NCBI GenBank assembly: GCA_017481495.1
Contig: JAFUPC010000004.1
Location: 1 to 56,383, forward strand
DNA from: Clostridia bacterium
GTDB lineage: Bacteria; Bacillota; Clostridia; Oscillospirales; CAG-272
Length of the DNA stretch: 56,383 bases
Reading direction: 5' to 3'
Part shown: positions 8,032-16,621 of the stretch, one piece after another
Layout of the letters: each line of letters opens with the position of its first letter
How positions within the stretch are numbered: position 1 is the stretch's first letter
The notes under the pieces: generated by a model
The model's database searches: none
Seen by the model: the letters and a program-made list of their open reading frames with translations, nothing else
Told to the model about the DNA's origin: nothing
Translations under genes and position numbers: made by a program

Positions 8032-9531
8032 TTGAATGCCATCCGGACCTTTTACAAAGAAAATATTCCGTCGCTGTGCGTGCTTCTGTGCGCGGCGGTG
8101 TTCGGCACGTTTCTGCTCGGCGGATATGCGGCGGCGCTCGTTCCGCTCTCGGAAAACCGCATTGTGTCCGCTGACAGCGCGACCCCGCTTGCCGCACCGG
8201 CGGCGGTCATATCGGCTGTGGGGGAGGATACGCTGATTCTGTCGGATGCCGCGCGTGAAAAACTGAATGCGCTCGGGCAGGCGGTGTATGTTTTTTCCGG
8301 AATGTCTCCCGCAGTGTCGGAGACTTCCCCTGCCGTGTCGGAGAAAAATGATTTCCTTTCTCTTTCCCTTTTCGCCGCACCGCAGACCTATCTTGCGGAT
8401 GCTGTCACGCTGATCTCCGGTCGCCTGCCGCAGAACGGCACGGAATGTGTCATTCTTTCAGCGGACATTCTGTCCGCGTTGGACACCGCCGCGGACGATC
8501 TCATCGGAACCGTTCTCCCGGTCAGCGGAACGGTGACGTCCCTCACAGGCGAAGCATCCCCCGCCGTTTCGCTTCTGACCGTCGTCGGGGTCGGGACGAA
8601 CAGCCGGATGACCCTGTATGCAAACACGGAAGCCGGCATTCCGACCGCCGTTCTCACAACGGACAGTGCCGCATGGACATCGTGGGACGGTGCGCGCGGA
8701 ACGGTATATCTTGTATCGGAAAACGCGGGGGAGACCCTTTCCGATGACATCCGGGCAATTTATGAGGAAACGTATTCCGCACAGCTCGATGCGCTGATTG
8801 CGCACAACGGCGCGGTGCTGTCGGAAGCACAGTCCGCGTGTGAGGAAGCCGTCGCCGCACTTTCCGCACAGGAAATTGCCGTTCTGGAAGCCGAAAACCG
8901 TTACGACACCGCGTGTCTGCGTGTCACGGAGGCGGAGGATGCCCTGCTTGCGGCGTCGGATGCGTTGGAAGCGGAACGACAGCAGTTTTATTCCGATATG
9001 GAAACCTACGAATATTATTCCTCCAACCAGGTCGCGCTGATCTCCCGCCGCGATCTTGCCGAGGAAAGCTTTGCAAAGCAGGAAGCGGTGATCGCCCTTT
9101 TGCAGACCGCCCTTGACGAAGCCTATGATGCGCGCAACGCGGCAGAAGATGCGCTGGACGGTGCAAAAGCGGAATACACCGCCTTAGAGGAGACCCGCAT
9201 CACAGCGGAAAAAGCCCTTGACCGCGCATCTGTACAAAATTATACCGACATCACCGCCCCCGCCTGGGACGTGACCCTGCGCCGCGAACAGTCCGACTAT
9301 ACCGCCGCCCTCGATGCGGCACGGTCGGAGCGGAACCGCGTTCTGCTCCCCGCCGTCTTCTGCACTGTTCTCTCGGTACTTCTCTTTTTCGCGGTCTTTG
9401 GCAAACACGGACTTGACCGGGAATTTTTCGGCAGGATGATTCTGTGCGCGGTCATCGCCGCGGCGGCAGGTGTTCTCATCGGGGTCGGGGTTCTGGCGGG
9501 GATGCGAGTGGAGGGGATCGTTGGGGTGTGA
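8032..9531 (+). CDS. Membrane protein with FtsX/MacB-like domain and coiled coil
   Basis: The protein (about 499 residues) has an N-terminal membrane segment (about 15-40), a long extracytoplasmic part and two C-terminal membrane segments. The first extracytoplasmic part contains ISGRLPQNGTECVIL and a VVGVGT block, reminiscent of the periplasmic domain of FtsX/MacB-type ABC permeases. A long Ala/Glu-rich coiled coil (about 255-415) follows. No ATPase partner is next to it, and one membrane segment fewer is seen than in FtsX, so function is open. The ribosome site AAGGAGGT touches the ATG at 8023 with no spacing, so I prefer the in-frame TTG at 8032, ten bases further on. Confidence 0.7.
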   Translation: MNAIRTFYKENIPSLCVLLCAAVFGTFLLGGYAAALVPLSENRIVSADSATPLAAPAAVISAVGEDTLILSDAAREKLNALGQAVYVFSGMSPAVSETSPAVSEKNDFLSLSLFAAPQTYLADAVTLISGRLPQNGTECVILSADILSALDTAADDLIGTVLPVSGTVTSLTGEASPAVSLLTVVGVGTNSRMTLYANTEAGIPTAVLTTDSAAWTSWDGARGTVYLVSENAGETLSDDIRAIYEETYSAQLDALIAHNGAVLSEAQSACEEAVAALSAQEIAVLEAENRYDTACLRVTEAEDALLAASDALEAERQQFYSDMETYEYYSSNQVALISRRDLAEESFAKQEAVIALLQTALDEAYDARNAAEDALDGAKAEYTALEETRITAEKALDRASVQNYTDITAPAWDVTLRREQSDYTAALDAARSERNRVLLPAVFCTVLSVLLFFAVFGKHGLDREFFGRMILCAVIAAAAGVLIGVGVLAGMRVEGIVGV

Positions 9532-9562
9532 AGCCCTTGCAGGGATCCCCTCTTCCCTCTCC

Positions 9563-10405
9563 TCAACGCATCCGGTTGCGGTATCGCATCGGCGTTTCGC
9601 CGGTCTCCTGCCGGAATACGGTAATAAAATAATTGTAATCCTGCCATCCGCACAGCATACAGATCTCCTCAAGGGACTTCCCCTGCCCCTGTGACAGCAG
9701 ACTTTTTGCAAGCGCAACGCGCTTCATGGTCAGATAACGTCCCAGCGTGATCCCGATGTGTGTGGTAAACTGTCTTGACAGATACTCGCGCCGGACATAG
9801 AGCTGTGCGGCAAGATCGGACGGGGAACGGATGTCGGCGAGATGGTCGTTGATATAGCGCATCGCGGTATTGACGATCGGACTGCGCGCCTGTGTTTCCG
9901 GCTGCGCCGCAGGGTTTTCCGCATATTGGCTTACCTTGTGCAAAAGCTCAAAAAACGCGGCAAGCGCCAGCGGCCCTGCATCCCGTTCCCCGCCGCAGAA
10001 CAGATTCTCCGTCCGCTCCAGCAAAGAAAAGCATTCCCGGGCAGTATGGAACGGAAGGACGATGGAATTGTTCTCCCCATGCGGGCGATCGTAAAAACAG
10101 CGGAGCAGTGCGGGAAATCCGAACGTTTCCGCAAGATGCGGCTGTATCTGGAAATAATACCGTTCATAAACGCAATCCTCCTCGATACGGACACCGTGCA
10201 TCTCCCCGCCGCGTGTGAAGATGACCGTTCCCGGCATCGGTTCGTAGACACCGTTTTCCACAATATAACTGCATTTTCCCGAGACATAAAAATACAATTC
10301 GCAGAACGGATGCGTGTGCGGATAATGCTGTGCCGCATCTGCCGTTTCCTCCGATATGTGATGTGCAAACACCAATTCTTCCGTAATCGTCATGTACCGA
10401 TTCAT
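9563..10405 (-). CDS. AraC family transcriptional regulator
   Basis: The 280-residue protein has an N-terminal cupin-like sensing domain (HYPHTHPFCELYFYVSG, about 25-45) and a C-terminal double helix-turn-helix ending in CGWQDYNYFITVFRQETGETPMRYR, typical of AraC/XylS regulators that respond to sugars. The ATG at 10405 has AGGGAGG eight bases upstream; a GTG at 10414 is less likely. It is divergent from the binding lipoprotein at 10604, with 198 bases between the starts, which suggests that it regulates that gene. Confidence 0.92.
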   Translation of the reverse strand: MNRYMTITEELVFAHHISEETADAAQHYPHTHPFCELYFYVSGKCSYIVENGVYEPMPGTVIFTRGGEMHGVRIEEDCVYERYYFQIQPHLAETFGFPALLRCFYDRPHGENNSIVLPFHTARECFSLLERTENLFCGGERDAGPLALAAFFELLHKVSQYAENPAAQPETQARSPIVNTAMRYINDHLADIRSPSDLAAQLYVRREYLSRQFTTHIGITLGRYLTMKRVALAKSLLSQGQGKSLEEICMLCGWQDYNYFITVFRQETGETPMRYRNRMR

Positions 10406-10423
10406 ACCGCGCACCTCCCTTTT

Positions 10424-10443
10424 CCCCGGTCAGCTGACCGGGG
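10424..10443. promoter_or_regulatory. Perfect 20-base palindrome in araC-type leader
   Basis: CCCCGGTCAGCTGACCGGGG lies between the regulator's promoter and its ribosome site. It could be an RNA hairpin in the leader or a dimer-binding operator. Confidence 0.6.
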
Positions 10444-10461
10444 CTTTTCATTCTCATTTTC

Positions 10462-10490
10462 ATTATAACCGAAAAATCCGCCACTGTCAA
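10462..10490 (-). promoter_or_regulatory. Promoter of AraC-family regulator
   Basis: Minus-strand TTGACA (10485-10490), 17 bases, TATAAT (10462-10467), both perfect. Confidence 0.8.
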
Positions 10491-10554
10491 CCACAATGTC
10501 ACAATTTTCAAGTTTTTGGACACAATTTTACTATATTCTATGATTTGAGTGTGG

Positions 10555-10560
10555 TATAAT
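10555..10560 (+). promoter_or_regulatory. -10 of binding lipoprotein gene
   Basis: TGGTATAAT is an extended -10. The -35 region is poor (TATATT at 10532-10537), as expected for a promoter needing an activator such as the divergent AraC-type protein. Confidence 0.6.
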
Positions 10561-10603
10561 TAGATAAAGAATAATAAATTTTCAGAAAGGATATGCGATA
10601 TTC

Positions 10604-12079
10604 ATGAAAAACAGACACATCGGCTTCCTGTATGCGGCGGCGGCAGTTCTGCTCTGCGGCAGTATTCTCTCCTGCGGTGCGGATGCCAAAACAAAAGACA
10701 GCTCCGATCCCTCCGGCACATCCGCCGGCACCGATACGCAGACAGCGGAGCCTGCGGAAACGACCCTTACCGATGCGGTTCCGGAGCTGGACTTCGGCGG
10801 TACTTCTCTGCGCACGATTCAGCAGGAGCAGGCAACCTATTATTTCTACACGGACACGGAAAACGGCGAACCGGTCAACGACGTCATTTTCCAGCGCAAC
10901 CGCCATACAGAGGAACGCTTCAATGTGGTCATTGAGGAAAGCACAGTGGATGTATACAGCACCGTCTCCTCTCTTGTACGCAATGCGGTCACAGCAGGCG
11001 AGGATGCGTATGACCTTGTCCTGAGCCAGATCTTCAAGTCCGGTTCTGATGCGGCGGCAGGTTATTTCTATGACTGGTACGAGCTGCCGTACATCGACCT
11101 TTCCATGCCGTGGTACACAAAATCCATCAATGAAGCGGCAGTCGGCGACAAGCTGTTCATGGTGGAAAGCGATCTGTCCCTGTCCTACACCCAGCAGACC
11201 TGGATGATGCTGTACAACGCAACAAAGGCATCCGCACTCGATCTTCCGGATTTCTATGAAATGGTGGATAACGGCACCTGGACGATCGACAAGCTGTATG
11301 AGTATTCCAGCACGGCATATTCCGATGTCAACGGTGACGGCACCCAGGATGACGGCGACTTTTACGGCTTTGCCGCAACACCGGGCGGATGTCTGCTCAC
11401 GGGTTATCTATATGCGGGCGAAGGACGTCTTGTCGAGGTCTCGGACGACCTTGCGCTGTCCTATCCTATCGCCGAAGAGCACAGCATCGACGTTCTGACC
11501 AAGATCAGCCGTCTGTTCTTTGACAATCCCGGCGCGATCAAGAAGACCGATGCTCTGCGCGGTACGCGGATGTCGCTGTTCCCCAAAGGAAACATACTCT
11601 TTGAAGCGATGCAGGCAGGCGATCTGATTCTGGACGATATGCGCCAGATGGACGATATGTTCGGTGTGCTTCCAATGCCGAAATACGATGAATCCCAGAG
11701 CGAATACTATACCGTTGTGGATGGCGGCGCGGACATCATGACCATTCCGATCACGGTCACGCAGACGGAAATGATCGGTGCGGTCGTCGAAGCGATGAGT
11801 GCGGAGAGCTGGCAGAATGTCACCGGTACTTATATTGATCTGGCGTTGGAGCAAAAGGGAACGCGAGACGAGCGTTCTGTCACGATGCTCCGCAGTATTC
11901 TCGATTCCCGCATCATTGATTTCGGTTATCTCTACGACAGCGGATCCGGTTACGCACTCAAACTGGAAACACTCGTGAAAAATGCCGATCAGCTGAAATC
12001 CTCCATCGACAAGAACATAAAAGCGGTCAACAAGTTTTATGAGGGTGTTCTGGATACACTGACGTCCTCCGAGAACTGA
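10604..12079 (+). CDS. Extracellular solute-binding lipoprotein (paralog 1)
   Basis: The 491-residue product has a lipoprotein signal peptide with the lipobox ending at Cys24 (ILSC), then a Ser/Thr/Asp-rich linker and a family 1-like solute-binding domain. DVIFQRNRHTEERFNV near residue 100 is shared with the proteins at 18334 and 54517. A canonical EF-hand-type loop DVNGDGTQDDGD occurs in the middle. Such proteins normally deliver sugars to ABC permeases, but no permease gene is near. The divergent AraC-type regulator is the likely controller. The substrate is unknown, probably a carbohydrate. Confidence 0.88.
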   Translation: MKNRHIGFLYAAAAVLLCGSILSCGADAKTKDSSDPSGTSAGTDTQTAEPAETTLTDAVPELDFGGTSLRTIQQEQATYYFYTDTENGEPVNDVIFQRNRHTEERFNVVIEESTVDVYSTVSSLVRNAVTAGEDAYDLVLSQIFKSGSDAAAGYFYDWYELPYIDLSMPWYTKSINEAAVGDKLFMVESDLSLSYTQQTWMMLYNATKASALDLPDFYEMVDNGTWTIDKLYEYSSTAYSDVNGDGTQDDGDFYGFAATPGGCLLTGYLYAGEGRLVEVSDDLALSYPIAEEHSIDVLTKISRLFFDNPGAIKKTDALRGTRMSLFPKGNILFEAMQAGDLILDDMRQMDDMFGVLPMPKYDESQSEYYTVVDGGADIMTIPITVTQTEMIGAVVEAMSAESWQNVTGTYIDLALEQKGTRDERSVTMLRSILDSRIIDFGYLYDSGSGYALKLETLVKNADQLKSSIDKNIKAVNKFYEGVLDTLTSSEN

Positions 12080-12101
12080 TATTTTCGTAAAAAGCAAAAG
12101 C

Positions 12102-12137
12102 TGCCCGGACGGTTTGGTGCCGCCGGGCAATTTTTTA
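12102..12137 (+). terminator. Rho-independent terminator
   Basis: GCCCGGACGG (12103-12112) pairs, with one bulged A, with CCGCCGGGC (about 12120-12128). A run of seven T follows (12131-12137). Confidence 0.88.
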
Positions 12138-12174
12138 TTATTTCAGAAGCATCATCCGATGCCCTCTCCGCATT

Positions 12175-13392
12175 TTACCCATGCTTTTGATTCAACGCCA
12201 GCACCCTCCTTGTCGCCAGCACCATCACACAGAACATGACCGCCAGCATCGGCGCGAACAGTTCCGTGGAGACCGTCTGCGCGAGAACGCCGAACAGGGG
12301 CGGCATGGTCATGATGCCGAGGTAGGCACTGCCCATCTGCGTGCCGATGACGGACTGGGACAGCTCCCGTCCGAACGTGTCGGGGGTCAGGTGGATCATA
12401 TTCGGGAAGAACGCGCCGTTGCCGATGCCGATGAGCAGGAGCGCAATGCCGTCGCAGAGGACGGGAAGCGGCAGAACGAGCCGTACAAGCAGAAGCGCGA
12501 TCGCGCCCGCGGTCAGGCATTCCCCGTAAATGATGACCTGCCATGCCGTCAGGCGGTTCGACAAGAGCCCCGACAACAGCCGTCCGAGCGCGATGCCGGC
12601 ATAATACAGCGTGACGACGCGCGCCGCCATGTCCGCGCCAAGTCCCCGGCTGTTGACGAGATACGTCGCGCCCCAGACACCGGCGATGTGCTCCACGGCA
12701 CACGAGCCGAAGAACACAAGGCACACCGCGCGCACCTTGGGCATCATGAGCAGCTTCAGCGGACTGATAACGGGGGCATTTTCTTCGCCGGAAGAAGCAG
12801 ACGCATCCGCCCCGGAGGAATCTTCTTTCACAGACGGCGATTCATGGACTTTCCACAGCGGTGCGGAAAGCAATGCGAGTATGGCAATGGCAATCTGGAT
12901 TGCCGACATCGTGCGGTATCCCGACCGCCAGTCGGCATTTTCGCCGGACAGGAAAAACGACAACAGATACGGGCTGACCGAGACCCCGATGCCGTAGAAG
13001 CAGTGCAGAAAGCTCATCTGCATCGCGTTGTAATGGAGTGCGACATAATTGTTCAATGCCGTGTCGATGGCACCCGCGCCGAGGCCGAGCGGGACGGCGA
13101 GCAGGCAGAACCACAGCATACTGTGCGAAAACGAAAATCCGAGCAGAGCGGCGGCGGTCATTGCGGTGCTGATCCAGGTGATACGGCGCGTTCCGAGCGC
13201 GCGGATGAGGTAGCCGGACAGAAAGCTTGCGCTGACCGTTCCGACCGAGACCAGAAACGAGACGATGCTGGCATAAGAAATCGGCAGGTCAAGCTCCGTG
13301 TAAATGGCTGGCCATGCCGCGCCGAACAGCGAGTCCGGAATCCCGAGGCCGATAAAACAGAAATAAATGATAAGCAGAAGTGCGGTGGACAT
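12175..13392 (-). CDS. MFS transporter
   Basis: The 405-residue protein has about twelve hydrophobic segments and the major facilitator layout, with a charged central loop (about residues 190-215, Ser/Glu-rich). Segments such as LGLGAGAIDTALNNYVALHY, and its general likeness to the fucose permease branch, suggest sugar or metabolite transport; the substrate is not determinable. ATG at 13392 has GAGAGGAA at good spacing; a TTG 21 bases upstream is not needed. Its promoter is back to back with that of the nitrilase-family gene. Confidence 0.9.
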   Translation of the reverse strand: MSTALLLIIYFCFIGLGIPDSLFGAAWPAIYTELDLPISYASIVSFLVSVGTVSASFLSGYLIRALGTRRITWISTAMTAAALLGFSFSHSMLWFCLLAVPLGLGAGAIDTALNNYVALHYNAMQMSFLHCFYGIGVSVSPYLLSFFLSGENADWRSGYRTMSAIQIAIAILALLSAPLWKVHESPSVKEDSSGADASASSGEENAPVISPLKLLMMPKVRAVCLVFFGSCAVEHIAGVWGATYLVNSRGLGADMAARVVTLYYAGIALGRLLSGLLSNRLTAWQVIIYGECLTAGAIALLLVRLVLPLPVLCDGIALLLIGIGNGAFFPNMIHLTPDTFGRELSQSVIGTQMGSAYLGIMTMPPLFGVLAQTVSTELFAPMLAVMFCVMVLATRRVLALNQKHG

Positions 13393-13425
13393 AAACGTTC
13401 CTCTCAGAAACAAAAATCATTATTC

Positions 13426-13454
13426 ATTATATCATGGATTTCCCGAAAAGTAAA
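13426..13454 (-). promoter_or_regulatory. Promoter of MFS gene
   Basis: Minus-strand TTTACT (13449-13454), 17 bases, TGA then TATAAT (13426-13431). Confidence 0.6.
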
Positions 13455-13474
13455 GAGAAAATGCAAATATTTCC

Positions 13475-13503
13475 TTGACAAATCCGGATGTGTATGATAA
13501 AAT
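13475..13503 (+). promoter_or_regulatory. Promoter of nitrilase-zinc ribbon operon
   Basis: TTGACA (13475-13480), 17 bases, TAAAAT (13498-13503). Its position rules out a translation start upstream of 13532. Confidence 0.75.
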
Positions 13504-13531
13504 GAAGAAAAAACCGAAAGGAATCCTGTCC

Positions 13532-14356
13532 ATGTCCCACACCACGTCTCTGCTTACTGTCACCGTCACCCAGCCTGCTTATTATGCGGGTGAACAACCC
13601 GATGAGACGATCGCCGCGTTTCTCTCGGATTGTCTTGACAACGCCGCCCACGGCTCCCTCATCGTCCTGCCGGAATACGCGAATGCCGGAGGACTCTCCG
13701 ATCCTGGGCGCGAGCTTGCCGCCCTGCCCCGTGCCGAAGTGATGAAATCTGCCGCCGCCCGTGCGGCAAAGGAGCGCGGTCTGTATGCCGCCGTCAATGT
13801 GCTGGAAGAGCGGGACGGGGAACTTCACAACAGCACCTATCTTTACGGAAAAGCCGGCCGTGCCGCATTTGTCTATGACAAAATCCATCTTCCGCCCTCG
13901 GAGATCGCGCTCGGTATGAAATACGGGGACGGCGCGTGTGTCTGTGACCTCGACGGCATCCGCTTCGGCTTCATGACCTGCTACGATGTCTATTATAACG
14001 AACAAATCGAATATCTCGCCGCCCAAAAACCGGACATCATCCTCGTCCCCGGTTATCAGCGCGGAGAGCGCACCGACATCATCCGCGCGCAGGCGGCACT
14101 GTGCGCATTCCGGTGCAATGCGTATGTTCTGCGGTCATCCTATTCGATGAATGACGACGGGCACGGCGGCTGTTCGATGATCGTCGCCCCGGACGGGCAG
14201 ATTCTTGCGGATATGGGCAAGGAGGTCGGCTGTGTGTCGGCGGAGATCGACCCGATGTGGAAATATCTGCGCCCGGCAGGCTTCGGCGGCGGCATGGTGC
14301 GCAACGACGATTTCATCGGGCAGGGTCTGCGCCCTGACGTTTTTTCCGGAACATGA
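13532..14356 (+). CDS. Carbon-nitrogen (nitrilase family) hydrolase
   Basis: The 274-residue protein carries the Glu-Lys-Cys triad of the nitrilase superfamily: LPEYAN (Glu), VYDKIHLPP (Lys) and FGFMTCYDVYYNE (Cys). The family cleaves non-peptide C-N bonds such as amides and carbamoyl groups. The length fits a single catalytic domain. The ATG at 13532 has AAAGGA ten bases upstream. Its stop overlaps the start of the zinc-ribbon gene (ATGA at 14353-14356), so the two are translationally coupled. The substrate is unknown. Confidence 0.92.
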   Translation: MSHTTSLLTVTVTQPAYYAGEQPDETIAAFLSDCLDNAAHGSLIVLPEYANAGGLSDPGRELAALPRAEVMKSAAARAAKERGLYAAVNVLEERDGELHNSTYLYGKAGRAAFVYDKIHLPPSEIALGMKYGDGACVCDLDGIRFGFMTCYDVYYNEQIEYLAAQKPDIILVPGYQRGERTDIIRAQAALCAFRCNAYVLRSSYSMNDDGHGGCSMIVAPDGQILADMGKEVGCVSAEIDPMWKYLRPAGFGGGMVRNDDFIGQGLRPDVFSGT

Positions 14357-15033
14357 ATCTCAAAAATCCCCCGTCTGCTCACAAAGAAAACCCGTTCCGC
14401 TGGGCGGACAAAGTACCGTGCGAATGGATCTCCGCCCTGTACGCCGCCGACCGCACCATCCCCGACGAATCCCTCTGCGACCGCGTGGGCTGGGCGCTGT
14501 ATGCCCGGTGCGACAGCATCATCCGTGTTTCGGAAACCTATGAAACGAAAGTGCTGTCCTGCCCCGGATGCGGGCGGCGCATTCCGCTTTCGGACGGAAT
14601 TTTCACCTGCCCGGAATGCGGTTTTTCCGCCGCATGGGAGCACTTTTGTACCTCCTACAAAGGAAAATCTCTCTACGCCGCCAACGCTCTGCCGGTCTTT
14701 CGGCGGTATCAGCTGAAATTTTCCCGCGCCGGAACCTACGGCGAAAAAATGTGCGCCATCGACACGGTGATCCATTCGTTTCACATTCTGCTCTCCTACC
14801 GCGAAGCAAAGGCATCTGACGATGCCGTATCTTCCCAGACCGTCTGGTCACCCGAAACGGAATCCCTCTCCCCGCGCCTCGGCCGCAGTACCGGGGTGAA
14901 TCTGCTCGACGGTTCCTTATCCGAAGTCCTCCGTTTTCTCGATGCCCTCTCGGCACGTCCGGGGACGGAGGATGCGTATGCGGTATGGAAACGGGCGCTG
15001 CACCGATCGAACGGAATGGATGAACGGAATTAG
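14353..15033 (+). CDS. Zinc-ribbon protein, unrecognised
   Basis: The 226-residue protein has two Cys pairs, CPGCGRRIPL and CPECGFSAAW (about residues 70-95), which form a zinc ribbon. The rest is mixed alpha/beta without a recognised domain, signal peptide or membrane segment. It overlaps the nitrilase-family gene by four bases, so the two products are probably made together and may act on the same substrate or RNA. I cannot assign a function. Confidence 0.75.
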   Translation: MNLKNPPSAHKENPFRWADKVPCEWISALYAADRTIPDESLCDRVGWALYARCDSIIRVSETYETKVLSCPGCGRRIPLSDGIFTCPECGFSAAWEHFCTSYKGKSLYAANALPVFRRYQLKFSRAGTYGEKMCAIDTVIHSFHILLSYREAKASDDAVSSQTVWSPETESLSPRLGRSTGVNLLDGSLSEVLRFLDALSARPGTEDAYAVWKRALHRSNGMDERN

Positions 15034-15064
15034 TGAATCGTGAAAAAGTGAAAGTAAAACATAT

Positions 15065-15235
15065 TGGACGGGGCACCTCGTGTCGTGTAGGGGAGCCTAT
15101 TAGGCTCCCGGTGATTTGAAAATTTTTCAATGGTGCGAAAGATTTCAAATCCGCGGGAAGCAAATTGCTTCCCCTACAAAACACCGAAATCGCATTGCAT
15201 AAAACCATATCGCCACCGTCAACCTCACATTTCCC
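15065..15235. repeat. MITE-like modular repeat, copy B
   Basis: Contains GGGAGCC-TATTA-GGCTCCC, the hairpin GGGAAGCAAATTGCTTCCC followed by CCTACAAAA, and a right end that on the reverse strand reads GACGGTGGCGATAT. The TTAAG-type terminus is missing, so this is a decayed or truncated copy. Confidence 0.6.
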
Positions 15236-15241
15236 TTAAAA

Positions 15242-15277
15242 AAGCAAGGATACCCCCACCCGGAGCGTATCCTGCTT
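15242..15277. terminator. Bidirectional terminator
   Basis: AAGCAAGGATAC (15242-15253) pairs, with one bulge, with GTATCCTGCTT (15267-15277). A-rich and T-rich flanks occur on both sides, between converging genes. Confidence 0.75.
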
Positions 15278-15299
15278 CATTTTTATCCAATTATATCAT

Positions 15300-16598
15300 T
15301 CACGCAAAAATCATCTCATACGTCCCGCCGAGGTCGGCTTTGATGGACGCGGTGTAGAACACACGGAGCGCGCGGATGAAGTAGCCGGTGTCCTTGGTGC
15401 CGGCGGTTTCAAAGGGGGAGTGCATCGCCAGCTGGGGCAGACCGATGTCAACGGTGTTGAGGGAGACCTGGGTGTTGGCGATGTTGCCGAGAGTCGAGCC
15501 GCCGCCCATGTCGGAGCGGTTGAAGAAATACTGTACTGGCACCTCTGCTTTTTTGCACACCGCTTCAAAGAATGCGGCGGAGACCGCATCGGTGGTGTAT
15601 TTCTGCGATGCGTTGTGCTTGATGACGATACCTTTGTTCATTTCCGGCTTGTGCGTGGGGTCGGCGTATTCCGGATGATTGGGGTGGACGGCGTGCGCGT
15701 TGTCGGCGGAGACCATCATGCTCCGGGCAACTGCCGCCATATAATCGGACTCCGTGCCACCGACGGCATAAACGATTCTGTGAAGCGTGTCGCAAAGGAA
15801 CGTCGATGCCGCGCCCTGCTTGGTCGTGCTTCCGACTTCTTCGTTGTCGAGAACAGCACAGACAGCGGCGGTGTGTGCCGATGCGCCGCTTTCCAGAAAT
15901 CCGACCATAGATGCATACGCGCATTGCAGGTCATCCAGCTGCGGGCAGGAGAAAAATTCGTCGTTTGTCCCCCAGACATAGCCTTTTTCGCGGTTGTAAA
16001 GGAACAGATCCGAGGAAAGAATGTCCTCCCGCTTCACACCTGCCGCCGCGGCAACGGTCTCGTAGAACTTCCCTTTCGCGCTTCCGTCCCCGAACAGCGG
16101 AACGAGGTCGCAGGCGGGATTGTAGTCCTTGATGCGTGCCATATGCGGCGCGACGTTGGGCATCATCAGACAGTTTTTCTCAACATTGACAAGCTTCGTC
16201 ACCATGCGGGTGCCGTCGCGCACAAGCAGCTTTCCGGCAACGGACAGCGGACGGTCAAGCCATGCCCCCTGGATCATGCCGCCGTAGGGCTCCGCGTTGA
16301 TGCGGACATACATCGGGCTGTCCAGCTCCGCGTTGTCCTTGATTTTGAACGACGGGGAATCGTCGTGCGATGCGCAGATCATAAAGCCGCCGAGCGCATC
16401 CAAGGGCATCCGGAACGCGATGATAGAGGACATATTGCGGCGCACGAAATAGCCTTTGCCCGCTTCCAACGGCTGATTTTCCGCTTCGGAAAGCTCCGTG
16501 TAGCCGGCGGCGGTCAGCATCATCGCCATGTTTTCGGCGACATGATAACAGGTGGGACTGTGACCGATGAAGTCGATGAGATTCTTTGTGTATGTCAT
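15300..16598 (-). CDS. apeB: M18 family aminopeptidase
   Basis: This 432-residue enzyme matches the M18 family of cytoplasmic two-zinc aminopeptidases, which remove N-terminal residues, often acidic ones. Visible metal and catalytic motifs are ASHDDSPSFKIK, LDNEEVGSTTKQGA, SDMGGGSTLGNI and the final MHSPFETAGTKD. The length is typical. The ATG has AGAGGAAC upstream. It lies 23 bases after pncB and is probably cotranscribed with it. Confidence 0.95.
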   Translation of the reverse strand: MTYTKNLIDFIGHSPTCYHVAENMAMMLTAAGYTELSEAENQPLEAGKGYFVRRNMSSIIAFRMPLDALGGFMICASHDDSPSFKIKDNAELDSPMYVRINAEPYGGMIQGAWLDRPLSVAGKLLVRDGTRMVTKLVNVEKNCLMMPNVAPHMARIKDYNPACDLVPLFGDGSAKGKFYETVAAAAGVKREDILSSDLFLYNREKGYVWGTNDEFFSCPQLDDLQCAYASMVGFLESGASAHTAAVCAVLDNEEVGSTTKQGAASTFLCDTLHRIVYAVGGTESDYMAAVARSMMVSADNAHAVHPNHPEYADPTHKPEMNKGIVIKHNASQKYTTDAVSAAFFEAVCKKAEVPVQYFFNRSDMGGGSTLGNIANTQVSLNTVDIGLPQLAMHSPFETAGTKDTGYFIRALRVFYTASIKADLGGTYEMIFA

Positions 16599-16621
16599 GT
16601 TTTGTTCCTCTTCTTGGATAA

